A stretch of DNA of 64,000 nucleotides from assembly GCA_948485625.1 (NCBI GenBank), contig CAOMRW010000002.1, forward strand, positions 31,898 through 95,897. Reading direction: 5' to 3'. The stretch is from an uncultured Clostridia bacterium. GTDB lineage: Bacteria > Bacillota > Clostridia > TANB77 > CAG-508. Below the pieces are notes generated by a model. It was not told where the DNA came from. It did not search any database and saw nothing but the letters and a program-made list of their open reading frames with translations. The translations under genes were made by a program, and so were the position numbers. How positions within the stretch are numbered: the stretch's first letter is position 1; every line of letters begins with the position of its first letter. This document shows positions 29,001 to 38,899 of the stretch, piece by piece.

Positions 29001-32000
29001 GGGAATACATATTCACCATTTGCATTTGTTCTTCTTTGAGCAATTATTGTTCCATTTTTCTTCAAACTTACTAATATGTTTCCTATTCTTTTATCTATTC
29101 CATTATTATCATATAACTCATTTCTTGTTGCAGTCTTACTTGTTTGTATATCCTCCCATACATATCCCTCTAAATCAACTCGTAATTGTGCATTTGGGAA
29201 TTGTGTATTTGTATTTGTTCCATCAGCATTATTTTGTAATGTAACTGAAAGTATATTTGAACTAACATCATAATACTGAGACATATCACTTGGTATTTCA
29301 ATCTCTTTTATATGATATGTATAATATTGTGGTATATTATTTAATCTAAATTGACCATTATTATCTGTTACAAATACTTTCGCATTATTTTCATCAGTTG
29401 GCGTAAATGTCGATGGTGCACTTCCATTCTCTCTGTAATCACTACCTATAAATCTTGGTGTTCCATCTGTTGGAGTCGTATAATAAATCTTAAACTTAAC
29501 ATTTCTAAATACAATATCTTCTAATTGATGTAATGTATTTCCTGTCATATTATCCTGTTTCTTACTTTGGTCTACTTTCTCTACAATTAAGTTTCCATAT
29601 TTTTTATTTGTAAAAGTAATATTAGATGTTTTACCAGAAACTATATTTACTGTTGTACTTGCTACTTGTAAAGACATATTATATCCATTAGGTGCTCCTA
29701 CTTCCTGAACATAATAATCACCTGGCAAAAGATTTGTAACTTTTATTGTTGAAGCCTCCATTGTAAAAGTTTGGTCATATCCATTAGGACCTGTAATTCT
29801 TATTTGTGCTCCTGTTAATCCTGCATTTGTATCAGCATCTTTCTTAGTTATTTCTATGTTTCCTCCTAACATAGTATTAATTCCTTTAGTATCTGTTGCA
29901 GCTCCATATACTTCTTCTGGGTTCATAGTAATAAGAGTCTGATATCCATTTTTAGGATTACCTGCTGTACATTTACATCTATAATAAAGATTCACTCTTG
30001 CATCAATATATAACAACACTTTCTCAGTATTTAACTGTAAGTCGAAATATAATTGTCCTATAGAACTTTCAGACACATAAATATATATATTATCTCCATT
30101 ATTTATATTTCTGACTGTATTTCCATTTATATCACATATATTGGCATTAACTTCTTTCCCATCTACCTTACAACTAACTATTTCTCCAGTTACATTTGAA
30201 GTAGTAGTTGTATAATTAACTTTATATGGCCCTACAATACTATATGTAGATGTATTTTTTACCATTTTAGCATTACTATTATCTATAGCATCTAATGTTA
30301 TACCTGCAGAACCTGTTGAACTAACATTGCTAAATAAATTATGATAGTATTCTCTCATTGTACCATTATAATTAAATGGTATACTACAAGGACCTCTTTC
30401 TACCCAAGCCATTACTTCTTGTTCACTAGTTCCTACTGAATATTCTTGTTTCCAATAGTATAAATCACATCCATTTTTACTTAAATGCTCTCCTGGATCT
30501 AAACACCAATATGGTTGACCTTGATTAACAGTAGACCATGTGCCACTTTGATAATGTTCTCCTAATGAAAACCATTTTATTATAAAATGTCCATTTTCTT
30601 CTACAGTATCTCCATTATTAGGACAATCTGTTCCATCTAAATGTTGATAATGACGTTGAAAAGCAATAACTGATACTGATTTTATAAAAATTGTTGAAAT
30701 TGCCAAAATTATAATACATATCATAAAAATATATCTTTTCTTTTTATTTTTTATTATAACTGCAATAATTAGCATTGCAACTAATCCTATTATTCCATAT
30801 ATAAGATATGTAACAATTCCTGTCTTTACAGAAATAATCACTTCTGCCTTTGAATAATCATCTTCTGTTTGACTTCTATTTCCTGCTACTGAATCAATAT
30901 CTTTTAAATTTTTTGTATTAACTAATTCACTTATTTCTGCCTCATTCACTATTCTACCAATATTATTTTGTGACAATCTCTTTGATAATACTAATGTTAA
31001 TTCCTTACTTTCCCCTGGCTGTACCTTTACATTAGATAAAGTCGTATTTTTTAAATCTCCACTTGAATTTCTAATCCATCCTTTATTTAGTTCATTACTA
31101 AATGTCAATTCACTTGGTAAATAATCTACAATTTCCTTTATATATCCTTCTACTTCTCCTTCATTTGTAATTATAATCTTATATTCTATTAACACATCAC
31201 TACTATCTAATTGTTTTGCAGGTATCTCTACTTTTGCCAATTTTGAATTATTATACTCTGTTACTTTTGTTCCACTATTATTATTTACTGTTATTTTACT
31301 TACATATTTATCTAATCTAAAATCAAATGTTGGATTCAATATAAGTCCTAAATCTATATTATTTAAATCTTTATTATCCACTTTAAGTATATCTGTTATT
31401 CCAACTTCTTTTTCGATTCCATCTATTGAAACTATTTTATTTATTGCATCTGAATTTAATGAATCAGTTACACCATTTCTTTGATATTTGGTTATACTAT
31501 ATCTATTTGTATCATATTCAAATAATACAAGATAATTACCTTGTTCTATATCTTCAAATTTATACTTTCCATCATTGCCAGTTAGAGTTTTTACAATATT
31601 ATTATTTTTATCTACTACAATAGAATTTGTATCTGAATCAAATAATTTTACTGTAACACCTCCTAATAATTCTTCTTTCTCATCCCTCTTTCCATCTCTA
31701 TTTTGGTCTATCCAAACAATCCCACTTATATTATAGGCTTTATTTTCTTCTGAGCCATTTGGATTATCTGGTTCTTCAGGATTTACAGGTTTATCTGGAT
31801 TATCTGGTTCTTCTGGATCTTCATAGTCCACTGGTAAAATAGTGTTCTTTATGCTATTTGATATCTTTGTTTCTATATTATCTCCATATACTATTGCTGT
31901 ATTCTCTGCTTCCATAATCTCATCAACTGGTTCAACATATGCAAAAATCTTTATTTTCAAACTTGATTCTTTTAGTATATATGTTTTTAATTCAAAATCA

Positions 32001-34870
32001 TTCTCATCAGTTTCTTTCCCAGAAGTAAGACTTCTTTCTTCTGTAACCTTTTCATCTTTACCAGTATCTGGATTAAATTTATAATACTCATATATTGCCT
32101 TGGTAGCTTTTATTCCTTTTGGCATATTATCTACTATCTTGATTGTTGTTGCTATTAAACCATTATTAGTTACAGTTATATCATACTCAATTTCATCAAA
32201 ACTTTTTAATTTTTGACCTTCAGTAGGACTTTCTTTTATTACACTTACACCTGTGTGATATACAATTTTTTCTTGATTATCAGCTCTATATTTATCTGTA
32301 TTCTCTCCATATACAATTACATTTATAGGAATATTATATTCATACTTATCATCCTTTAAATTTGTAGCAGCTAGAGTTACTAAAAATCCATGTTCTGAAT
32401 TTGCCTTAATCTCATCAAACTTTAATTTCAAATTTCTACTTTCTTTATCATAATCTGCATCTGAATTAGCATCAGTACATTTAAGGAATTCCATTTCTTC
32501 TGAAAAGTCAAACTCTGCAATTAGGTTTTTAATATCTTCATCTGTCTTATTCTTTATATTAACTAAAAAAGTCCATGCATCTTTTGAATTAAGAAAGAAC
32601 TGTTGCTTTCCTGGATAAAGTTCAATACTCAATTTAGCATTTTTAGCAATAGATTTTATTGTCTTACTTAATATTTGTTTATCATTATTAGAAATATTTA
32701 TTACATTATCTATGTCTTTCTGTAATGTTCCTTCTAAATCTTTTACCATTACCTTATAATTCTTAACAATCTTTCCTCCTACTGGTAATTCCTCTATCTG
32801 AAATTCTACTTGTTTTCTATCTTCCTCTTTTATATATAAATCATTATATATTTCATCTTCTGATTCATCTCTATCAGGATTTGCTACCTCCCCATCTTTT
32901 GTAATATACACTGTACCCTCTGGTACATTTCCCATTAATTTTAAGTTTTTTATTGAATTAATACTATTATTAGTCATTGTAATTGTATAATTTATAACTT
33001 CATCTTCGTAAACTATATCACCATCTTTTAAAATGTCATTTCCAACTTGTGCTTTTATTTCAACATTTAATCCATCTATACTTGTAATATTCTCTTCATC
33101 ATTTACAATACTACTTTGAGAATCATCCTCTAAATCATTTTTTGTATTAATAGAATTTATCTTAATACTATACTGTTTTAAATCTTTCCCTTCATTTTGA
33201 TAATCATTTACACTACTATTCTCATTTGAATATATAACAGATAAATTTGTCGTAATCGCTGATATATCTTTCTTTACTATAACAGTAGCAGGAATCACAA
33301 TATGTGCACCATCAACAATTGCACTTTCTATATATCCTTTTTGACTTCCATCTACTTCTATTTTAATAACTTTACATCCATCTTTTTCTATAACTTCTGC
33401 ACTCTTTATTTTTAAATTATCGTCATATAGTGCAGAAACATCTCCTAGAATAACTTTTTCAACTTCTGATGGTAACTTAATTTCAATTACAGGATTTTTA
33501 AATAAACTATATCTAACATTATTAGTAACTAGTATAGCTGTCATAATAACATCATTTTGTATACTATTTGTCCATTCTGTCTTATCAAGTGATAAATCAA
33601 TCTTTGTTTCAGAATCTTTTATTTCTATTTCATTATTATTTACAAAACTATATATCTCTTTATTATCTTCTACAATCTCTTCTGTTTCTTCATTTTTATC
33701 TTGTACTTTATCAATACAACTAATACTACTTGTAACTTTAATTCTATTATTATCTACTTCGGTCATATCTTCTTTAATTTGTTTTGTATTTTGAAGTGAA
33801 AGCTTACCAATATTTATTAATTTACTTGTTCTTATGCTTAAGCTATTTACTTCATTTTCATATATAATTTCATAAATGCCATTTTCTCCAACTTCAGTAT
33901 CTTTGTTTATTTCTCCTAAAACATCACCATCTTTATCTAAAATTTGTAAATAACCATTTTCACCTAACATATTCATTAAATCATTTTTGTTAATTTTTGT
34001 TGATTTATATATTATTGACTCTGTATCAATATTATCACCTTTTTTATTTACAAAATTATTATCTATACTTACATTAACCTCATCAGACACATCTTTCTTG
34101 CTTATATCTATCTCAAAATTCTCAATATATTCAGTTCCATATGTTGTAGCATTTTGAGCATTAGAATTTATATATCCATTATAAATTTCAGATGATTTTA
34201 CATTTGTTGATATTAATCCAGAAATATTTTCTGTTACTGTATATTCTTGCATAATATCACATTTTACTTTAACTTCACTATCATCTTCATTTTTTATAAT
34301 TGATTGAACAAATCCTGAAAATTCTAGTACTCTTTCAATATCACTATCATTATAGCAATTAGAATCATAATAGCAAATAACAGTATATTCATCTCTTGCA
34401 CCATCTACATTTTCACTATAAATATTTCCATTATCATCTTTTTCATTAACAGCTACAATTCGAAGTTCTCCTGTCTCTTTATCATAATCAAAAGAAAAAT
34501 CCTTTGCTTCATCATTTCCATTTGTTGCTTTTGTAGATTTGCCTATAACTTCTACACTATCTGGATATTTACTATTAATTTCAGAAAGTTTTAATGAACC
34601 CCCCATTGCCTGTAATGGCTTATATTCTTCTCCCTCTCCATATTCAATTCCAGTCTTTAAATTAATTTGCATCAATACCCCTGTATTATTATCAATATTA
34701 TAATTGACATATTTCTCCAAATTAATTTCATACAATAAATGTATTTTAGACTCATCAATAATTCCTTGTATTGCATCAACTGCTTTAGACACAAGCAATA
34801 ACAATGAACTATTTATTAATAACATCATCAAGACTAAAATAACAACTATCTTTTTCATTAGTTCTTTCAT
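26015..34870 (-). CDS. Giant multidomain surface adhesin, apparently two adhesins fused
   Basis: 2951 residues. It has a signal anchor (residues 8-30), DUF11-like beta repeats (for example KSFDEIEYDITVTNNG near 885) and an SdrD/CNA-B-type domain (ISGIVWIDQNRDGKRDEKEE near 1045). Two adjacent membrane helices follow at about 1347-1402, the second looking like the signal of a new protein. Then come SpaA-like prealbumin domains (IEITKKDADTNAGLTGAQI near 1675), two more SdrD_B-like domains (near 1900 and 2365), a Pro-rich spacer (PKPSPGTDPDPNVPPDEP) and a VPPTG sortase-like motif with membrane helix and KKK tail. AGGAGG and a good promoter precede the start. Probable role: cell-surface adhesion or a pilus-like stalk. 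The last 434 bp are nearly identical to 36609-37042. Confidence 0.9.
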   Translation of the reverse strand: MKELMKKIVVILVLMMLLINSSLLLLVSKAVDAIQGIIDESKIHLLYEINLEKYVNYNIDNNTGVLMQINLKTGIEYGEGEEYKPLQAMGGSLKLSEINSKYPDSVEVIGKSTKATNGNDEAKDFSFDYDKETGELRIVAVNEKDDNGNIYSENVDGARDEYTVICYYDSNCYNDSDIERVLEFSGFVQSIIKNEDDSEVKVKCDIMQEYTVTENISGLISTNVKSSEIYNGYINSNAQNATTYGTEYIENFEIDISKKDVSDEVNVSIDNNFVNKKGDNIDTESIIYKSTKINKNDLMNMLGENGYLQILDKDGDVLGEINKDTEVGENGIYEIIYENEVNSLSIRTSKLINIGKLSLQNTKQIKEDMTEVDNNRIKVTSSISCIDKVQDKNEETEEIVEDNKEIYSFVNNNEIEIKDSETKIDLSLDKTEWTNSIQNDVIMTAILVTNNVRYSLFKNPVIEIKLPSEVEKVILGDVSALYDDNLKIKSAEVIEKDGCKVIKIEVDGSQKGYIESAIVDGAHIVIPATVIVKKDISAITTNLSVIYSNENSSVNDYQNEGKDLKQYSIKINSINTKNDLEDDSQSSIVNDEENITSIDGLNVEIKAQVGNDILKDGDIVYEDEVINYTITMTNNSINSIKNLKLMGNVPEGTVYITKDGEVANPDRDESEDEIYNDLYIKEEDRKQVEFQIEELPVGGKIVKNYKVMVKDLEGTLQKDIDNVINISNNDKQILSKTIKSIAKNAKLSIELYPGKQQFFLNSKDAWTFLVNIKNKTDEDIKNLIAEFDFSEEMEFLKCTDANSDADYDKESRNLKLKFDEIKANSEHGFLVTLAATNLKDDKYEYNIPINVIVYGENTDKYRADNQEKIVYHTGVSVIKESPTEGQKLKSFDEIEYDITVTNNGLIATTIKIVDNMPKGIKATKAIYEYYKFNPDTGKDEKVTEERSLTSGKETDENDFELKTYILKESSLKIKIFAYVEPVDEIMEAENTAIVYGDNIETKISNSIKNTILPVDYEDPEEPDNPDKPVNPEEPDNPNGSEENKAYNISGIVWIDQNRDGKRDEKEELLGGVTVKLFDSDTNSIVVDKNNNIVKTLTGNDGKYKFEDIEQGNYLVLFEYDTNRYSITKYQRNGVTDSLNSDAINKIVSIDGIEKEVGITDILKVDNKDLNNIDLGLILNPTFDFRLDKYVSKITVNNNSGTKVTEYNNSKLAKVEIPAKQLDSSDVLIEYKIIITNEGEVEGYIKEIVDYLPSELTFSNELNKGWIRNSSGDLKNTTLSNVKVQPGESKELTLVLSKRLSQNNIGRIVNEAEISELVNTKNLKDIDSVAGNRSQTEDDYSKAEVIISVKTGIVTYLIYGIIGLVAMLIIAVIIKNKKKRYIFMICIIILAISTIFIKSVSVIAFQRHYQHLDGTDCPNNGDTVEENGHFIIKWFSLGEHYQSGTWSTVNQGQPYWCLDPGEHLSKNGCDLYYWKQEYSVGTSEQEVMAWVERGPCSIPFNYNGTMREYYHNLFSNVSSTGSAGITLDAIDNSNAKMVKNTSTYSIVGPYKVNYTTTTSNVTGEIVSCKVDGKEVNANICDINGNTVRNINNGDNIYIYVSESSIGQLYFDLQLNTEKVLLYIDARVNLYYRCKCTAGNPKNGYQTLITMNPEEVYGAATDTKGINTMLGGNIEITKKDADTNAGLTGAQIRITGPNGYDQTFTMEASTIKVTNLLPGDYYVQEVGAPNGYNMSLQVASTTVNIVSGKTSNITFTNKKYGNLIVEKVDQSKKQDNMTGNTLHQLEDIVFRNVKFKIYYTTPTDGTPRFIGSDYRENGSAPSTFTPTDENNAKVFVTDNNGQFRLNNIPQYYTYHIKEIEIPSDMSQYYDVSSNILSVTLQNNADGTNTNTQFPNAQLRVDLEGYVWEDIQTSKTATRNELYDNNGIDKRIGNILVSLKKNGTIIAQRRTNANGEYVFPAKGTYNANGTGSQYTINISELSQYSVEFEYNGLKYQSVIKNLTRDNGSKADEKSVDRTTLNDNYSSISGGNTKTSTRTEGKTGTGVELNYTSGENWNSELVQNTGYTAESLTGSTDVSKAKMLADTGTAGYAIRWSTGVKTIRNINLGIYRRAQPDLAIATDIDDIQLAINGYTHTYEYKQRNPYMNNGVPDVDINKGYDAALDGFSVGVKNASGNYKNCSYTRGIYDSYIAYTKEDPSNENRLRVFVTYKIAVKNESGSLYSRVSLNNYADTRFEKVEESYYTNNSGARVNVNWTNVGNSNGTNIWQTNELENINPAESIMIYLKYEVNTDTIVSLANLKDGQELNINRNLTEINSYTTYAKDGSKYGGIDEDSAPGNVDYNSSDTYEDDTDVAPDLKFTRKESKIISGLVFEDSTSAELKTNQERKGNSVYDDGEKKIENVEVKVQNYDDDTTTQLYNLDEEGNVVIKNAQYLTDSNGEYKIQGLVPGEYYIQYQYGKYDYTDTNDANKVINIQTKMGDIPITTQDYKSTIVNESKYKVLIENNKKETPNGRQNLLASGLIHENESNPDDIWYWYRRNENSLDSSAVDDKEIRNNINNYLSTINYATKTDYENSESNEYKNMLAYTGIMDFAIEDHRQQTTPNEYSEGSRVYKINFGIAERPRQSIQVNKEISRIAVVLANKQVLIEGDPRKDDINYVTYPDFGPVKIEVDNEIIEGATLDMTYDIRIDNRSELDYDDTKYYRYGDTNGLTPVKIALHSIVDYVDEKLSITYDINNSSEFTYYNPSNTNETRWQLQGDVAMLADNKLTGIDISPDVYNAIKNRNNIVVKNLEKKELAPNEYTRMNLSAKKLLTDLNNNDQVFDNYIELLEVSNSVGRFYGEMVENKGWELATPGNFNVRNATDKNSSNDECDNSYYGRYNRYINDTEIPKPSPGTDPDPNVPPDEPYTPHDAKLVIVPPTGAENIIIYVLVGLGSLVILSCGIVLIKKKLLD

Positions 34871-34913
34871 ATAAAATCCTCCTTGTTATAAAAAAACAAT
34901 TATCCTTATGTTA

Positions 34914-34942
34914 ATTATAGTTGCAATACTCTACATATTCAA
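34914..34942 (-). promoter_or_regulatory. Promoter of the giant adhesin gene
   Basis: TTGAAT, 17-base spacer, TATAAT. The same promoter with similar flanks over about 170 bases occurs before the truncated paralogue (38087-38115), including the following TAACATAAGG/TAACGTAAGG leader. Confidence 0.8.
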
Positions 34943-35098
34943 GTCACATTTTTTTCCAAAGTTTTTATATTACAACATTAATATTTGAACTCTTTAGGGA
35001 AAAACGTTTTTATAATATTTATATATCTAAAATTAAGTTTATTTTACATTTTTATTACAAAGTTTTTACTTCAGACAAAATAGATATATAAAAATTTT

Positions 35099-35144
35099 AA
35101 AAAACGTTGTTAAAATGGTTAAAATTCAACCATTTCAACAACGT
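35099..35144 (-). terminator. Terminator after AAA_14 ATPase gene
   Basis: Long stem with arms ACGTTGTTGAAATGGTT and AACCATTTTAACAACGT on the minus strand, then TTTTTT. Confidence 0.85.
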
Positions 35145-35180
35145 CTATTCTAGTTTCCCCTCACTTTTTAGTATTATATG

Positions 35181-36378
35181 TTAATTCATTAAGAAATCTA
35201 TTATATTAATTACTTTAATACCATCAATTTCTTTATTTTTTACTTTATCCATAGTTAATATAATTTTAGGATAGTTATCTTTAATTGAAAGTAAAGATTT
35301 TTTTTCTCTTTCCTCAACTTTTTCATCAAGTATACTTCTTGATACTTGATAATAAACTCTTTCATCTGGTTTTATTGCTATAAAATCTATCTCTATATCA
35401 TTATATTTACCAACATATACTTCGTATCCGTCTACGTAAAAGTTCGATATATATTAAATTTTCATAACTACTTCCAGTATCATATAAAGAAAAACCACTA
35501 ATTATATTTTTAAGTCCATTATCCACAAAATAATATTTTCCCTGTGTTTTTAATAATTGTTTTCCTTTTAATTCATATCTAGGAACTCTATAAATAAAAT
35601 AAGCATTTTCAATCATCTTTAGGTAAGAATCTACTGTCTCATTAGTAATATTACTTCCATTTTTCTTCATAAAATCAGCAATTGAATTTGGGGTAGTTAA
35701 ATTTCCTATACAAGTAGACATATATTTTATTAAATTATCTAAAAATACAACATCTTTAATACTATTTCGGTTTATAACATCCTTTTTTAAAACAACTTCC
35801 TTGATATCATTTAAATAATTAGTCATTAAGTTTTCATTATCATTCATATTTATTAACATTGGCATACCACCAAATTTTAAATATTTATCAAATTTATCAA
35901 ATTTATCTTCATCATTATTAAATGGATATTCCGCTAAAAACTCTTTGAAAGAAAAAGGATAAATTTTAATAGTTAATACTCTTCCTGCAAGTAATGTTGT
36001 AAGTTCACTAGATAAAAGATATGCATTAGAACCTGTTATATAAATATCACAATCAATATCCACTAATAAAGAATTAACAGCTTTTTCCCACATTTGTACA
36101 TTTTGAACCTCATCTAGTAAAATATAATTTTTACCTTTTGTAATCTTATCTTTAATATAGTTATATAAATCTTTATAATCCTTTATATCATACCATTCTG
36201 CACTCTCAAAATTGATATATATAATATTTCTTGAGGATATTCCTTGAGATATTAGATAGTCTCTATATTGAAGTAACAATGTACTTTTACCACTTCTTCT
36301 AACACCAGTAATTACTTTTATTAAATTTAAATCTTTGCTTTCAATTAATTGATTTAAATATTTTTCTCTTTTTAGCAT
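35181..36378 (-). CDS. AAA_14/DUF4143 ATPase, needs +1 shift at CGG
   Basis: Family with an N-terminal AAA_14 P-loop domain (TGVRRSGKSTLL, Walker B YILLDEVQNV, TGSNAYLLSSEL) and a C-terminal DUF4143 domain with nuclease-like fold. Its role is uncertain. Frame zero ends LLRR-RIRSICW-stop. Skipping the C of CGG at 35428-35430 gives LLRRGYEVYVGKYNDIEIDFIAIK and continues to a stop at 35181-35183, total 398 residues, the family length, with the expected IDFIAIK and YYQVSRSI motifs. No second lesion. The gene lies between the giant adhesin and its deleted paralogue and is followed by its own terminator. Confidence 0.88.
35428..35430 (-). other. CGG +1 frameshift site 3 (AAA_14/DUF4143)
   Basis: Coding strand CGT AGA CGG ATA CGA AGT ATA TGT TGG TAA in frame zero. 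Skipping the C gives AGA GGA TAC GAA GTA, restoring the conserved RRGYEVYVG stretch. Confidence 0.92.
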
Positions 36379-36518
36379 ACTATCACCTCTAATAATATTT
36401 TATAATATTTTTCAAAAATAGTCAAGTTTTACGTTTATAACCGTAAAACTTTATTTTTTATTTTTTTTTACGTTTATATATTATATGCAAAAAAGTACAA
36501 TATATACAATAAAAGAAA

Positions 36519-36602
36519 CTGTGGTGATTAGGGGCCAGGTCTTAAATCCTCATTTTTATATAAAAAAATGAAGATTTAAGACCTGGCCCCCAATCACCAC
36601 AG
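36519..36602. repeat. REP-like hairpin, family B, copy 2
   Basis: Near-perfect inverted repeat of about 84 bp: outer arms CTGTGGTGATT/AATCACCACAG, then GGGGCCAGGTCTTAAATC and its complement. It is almost identical in arms to the copy at 55781-55858. It separates the AAA_14 gene from the adhesin paralogue remnant. Confidence 0.9.
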
Positions 36603-36608
36603 CCCATT

Positions 36609-37042
36609 TTAGTCTAATAATTTCTTTTTAATTAATATTATTCCACCTGATAAAATTACTAAACTTCCTAATCCAACTAAAACATAAATAATTATATTCT
36701 CTGCTCCTGTTGGAGGTACTATTACTAATTTTGCATCATGAGGTGTATATGGTTCATCTGGTGGCACATTTGGGTCTGGGTCTGTTCCTGGACTTGGCTT
36801 TGGAATCTCTGTGTCATTTATATATCTATTATATCTTCCATAATAACTATTATCACACTCGTCATTACTACTGTTTTTATCTGTTGCATTTCTTACATTA
36901 AAGTTTCCTGGTGTCGCTAATTCCCATCCTTTATTTTCAACCATTTCTCCATAGAATCTACCTACTGAGTTTGATACTTCTAGTAATTCAATATAATTGT
37001 CAAATACTTGGTCATTATTGTTTAAGTCTGTTAATAATTTTT
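36609..37042. repeat. 434-bp direct repeat of the giant adhesin 3' end
   Basis: Matches 26015-26448 with only scattered differences near the stop and one further base, then diverges abruptly at 37043/26449. Such near-identity in otherwise diverged paralogues suggests recent duplication or gene conversion. Confidence 0.9.
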
Positions 37043-38046
37043 ATATTTTTTACAATAATTGTATTTGCACTATCATACAATTCAACTTGTACATTTACTC
37101 CTATCTCTTTTCCAATTACTCTTTCATTTTCACCAAGTATAAAAGTAACTAATATACTATCTTTTTGATTACGAATCCATTGAATTTTTCCATCTACTTC
37201 TTCATTTAATAATTGAATTACAAATTTATTTTGAACTTTATCCCAATTACTTTGTATATCTCCTACATCATTATTTGTAGCATATGTACCTCTTTTTTCT
37301 ACTTTTATATCCTCTACTCCACCTAATACATCTGTCATTATCTTCGTTGATTTTACTGGATATTCATTTTCTAATAAACCTGTTTTTATCTCCATTTGAA
37401 GTATTCTCTTATTTTCACCATTTATTTCATAAACTTTATTTGTTACAATTTGGCTATCTATTTCTAATCCATTTTCTTTTGTATCATTTGAATATGGCGA
37501 ATTTAATACAAGTTGTACATGTCTCACATCATATATTTCTTTATTTTTACTTGAACTTGTTACATATGTACCTGTAATTTCTATATCAGTTTTTCTATTT
37601 AATAATGACAAATCATATACATTTTCTTTAATAGGAATTATATTTAGTTCTAGTATTACATGCTTATTTGCTTCTATTTGATTTAAAACTATACCATTTT
37701 CTGTAATACTATTAACATACTTATTTTCTATATCTGTTTTAAATTTAAAGTTACTATTGTTAATTTGTATTTTTCCATTAAAATAGCCTTCATTATTCAC
37801 TTTTATTTCTAAGCATAATCTAATATTATCATCTATCATACTTTTTTCTAACATAGATTCCTTGTTATTTTCATCACTTAAAAAATATGCTGAAAATAAT
37901 ACATTTTCCTCATTTGTTTTTTCAATCTCATCTATAGCATAAGATATTATTTGCATACCTAACACCAAAAAATCCACAAATGTCAAAATTAATATTAGTA
38001 AAACAATTACAATTGGTTTTAATACTTTTTCCTGTAGTTTTTTCAT
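36609..38046 (-). pseudogene. Truncated adhesin paralogue (internal deletion, out of frame)
   Basis: The first ~343 codons (37015-38046) encode a signal anchor and an N-terminal adhesin-like region (start ATG 38044-38046 after AGGAGG). They run directly into the last 144 codons of a giant-adhesin C-terminus (36609-37042), but in the wrong frame: the first part ends IINRLKQ-stop where the tail needs KLLTDLNNND. The middle (perhaps 2000+ codons) is missing. The promoter and leader resemble those of the intact gene. This looks like a deletion derivative made by recombination. There is no CGG at the junction, so it differs from the CGG-split genes. Confidence 0.85.
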
Positions 38047-38086
38047 TATTCTCCTCCTTGATATAGAAGCAATTTTCCTTACGTTA

Positions 38087-38115
38087 ATTATAGTTACAAT
38101 AGTATATATATTCAA
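38087..38115 (-). promoter_or_regulatory. Promoter of the adhesin paralogue
   Basis: TTGAAT, 17-base spacer, TATAAT, with flanks similar to those at 34914-34942. Confidence 0.75.
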
Positions 38116-38604
38116 ATCACAGTTTTTATCAAACTTCTTATATTACAACACCAATTTCTAAGGTCTTTAGGGAAGAATGTTTTGGGAATACTTACATACA
38201 AAAAATTAAGTTTATTTTGCATTTTTATTACATATCTCTATTTACATACAATTCACTTTTAAATTTAATATAATACCAATTTCCTCTTAATATATAAAAT
38301 GTACCTATATTATTAATACTATTTTTTTATCTTTGTTCTGTAGTAATTATATTATTTTACTAAACCTTGTTTTTTGCCCCCTTTCGTTGGATATGTCTTT
38401 TAGCCTTACATGCTAAAAAGACGCCACTGTTTGAGTGACGTCACTGCTTAGATTATGTTTTTTCTTAGTTTATATTTTTAAAACTAATCTTTTCATATTT
38501 TAACTTAATAAGTTTTAGAGGTGTTAAATTATTTGTGTTTTATCTTTATAATTTATATATAAATAATTTCTACATTATTAATAATTCAAAAGGAGGAATC
38601 TTCT
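38116..38604. other. Gap between adhesin paralogue and XRE gene
   Basis: About 490 bases. The first 110 continue the leader/upstream homology with the giant adhesin. A hairpin TCTTTTAGC/GCTAAAAAGA lies near 38395-38421. I see nothing else. Confidence 0.45.
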
Positions 38605-38868
38605 ATGACTTCTATGGAATTAGTTGGTCTTAATACTAAATGGTATAGATATAAAAATAACTTAACTCAAGAACAGTATGCAAATAAAACTAAATTTAAA
38701 ATGGCATATATTAGTGTTATTGAAACTGGAAATGCTAATTTAACTTGTAAAAATATTGATTTTATAGCAAAATCCTTTAAAATAAAACCAGAACTACTTT
38801 TCAATGAAGAAACTGCAAAAATGGCTAAAAAATTGCCTATTAGAGTTGATATGTATAATAGGAAATAA
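38605..38868 (+). CDS. XRE-family helix-turn-helix regulator
   Basis: 87 residues: a single XRE HTH domain (LTQEQYANKTKFKMAYISVIETGNANL, residues about 20-47) with a short tail (FKIKPELLFN). A DNA-binding repressor of the phage/plasmid type. AAAGGAGG precedes the ATG at about ten bases. It faces the relaxase remnant and probably belonged to the same mobilizable element. Target operators are not identified. Confidence 0.85.
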   Translation: MTSMELVGLNTKWYRYKNNLTQEQYANKTKFKMAYISVIETGNANLTCKNIDFIAKSFKIKPELLFNEETAKMAKKLPIRVDMYNRK

Positions 38869-38899
38869 ATACTCACATATTTATCTCCTGCTATTTTAA

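Noticed and set aside
37000..37050. Break in the adhesin paralogue as a recoding site
   Set aside because: It coincides with the edge of the 434-bp repeat and has no CGG; a deletion junction explains it.
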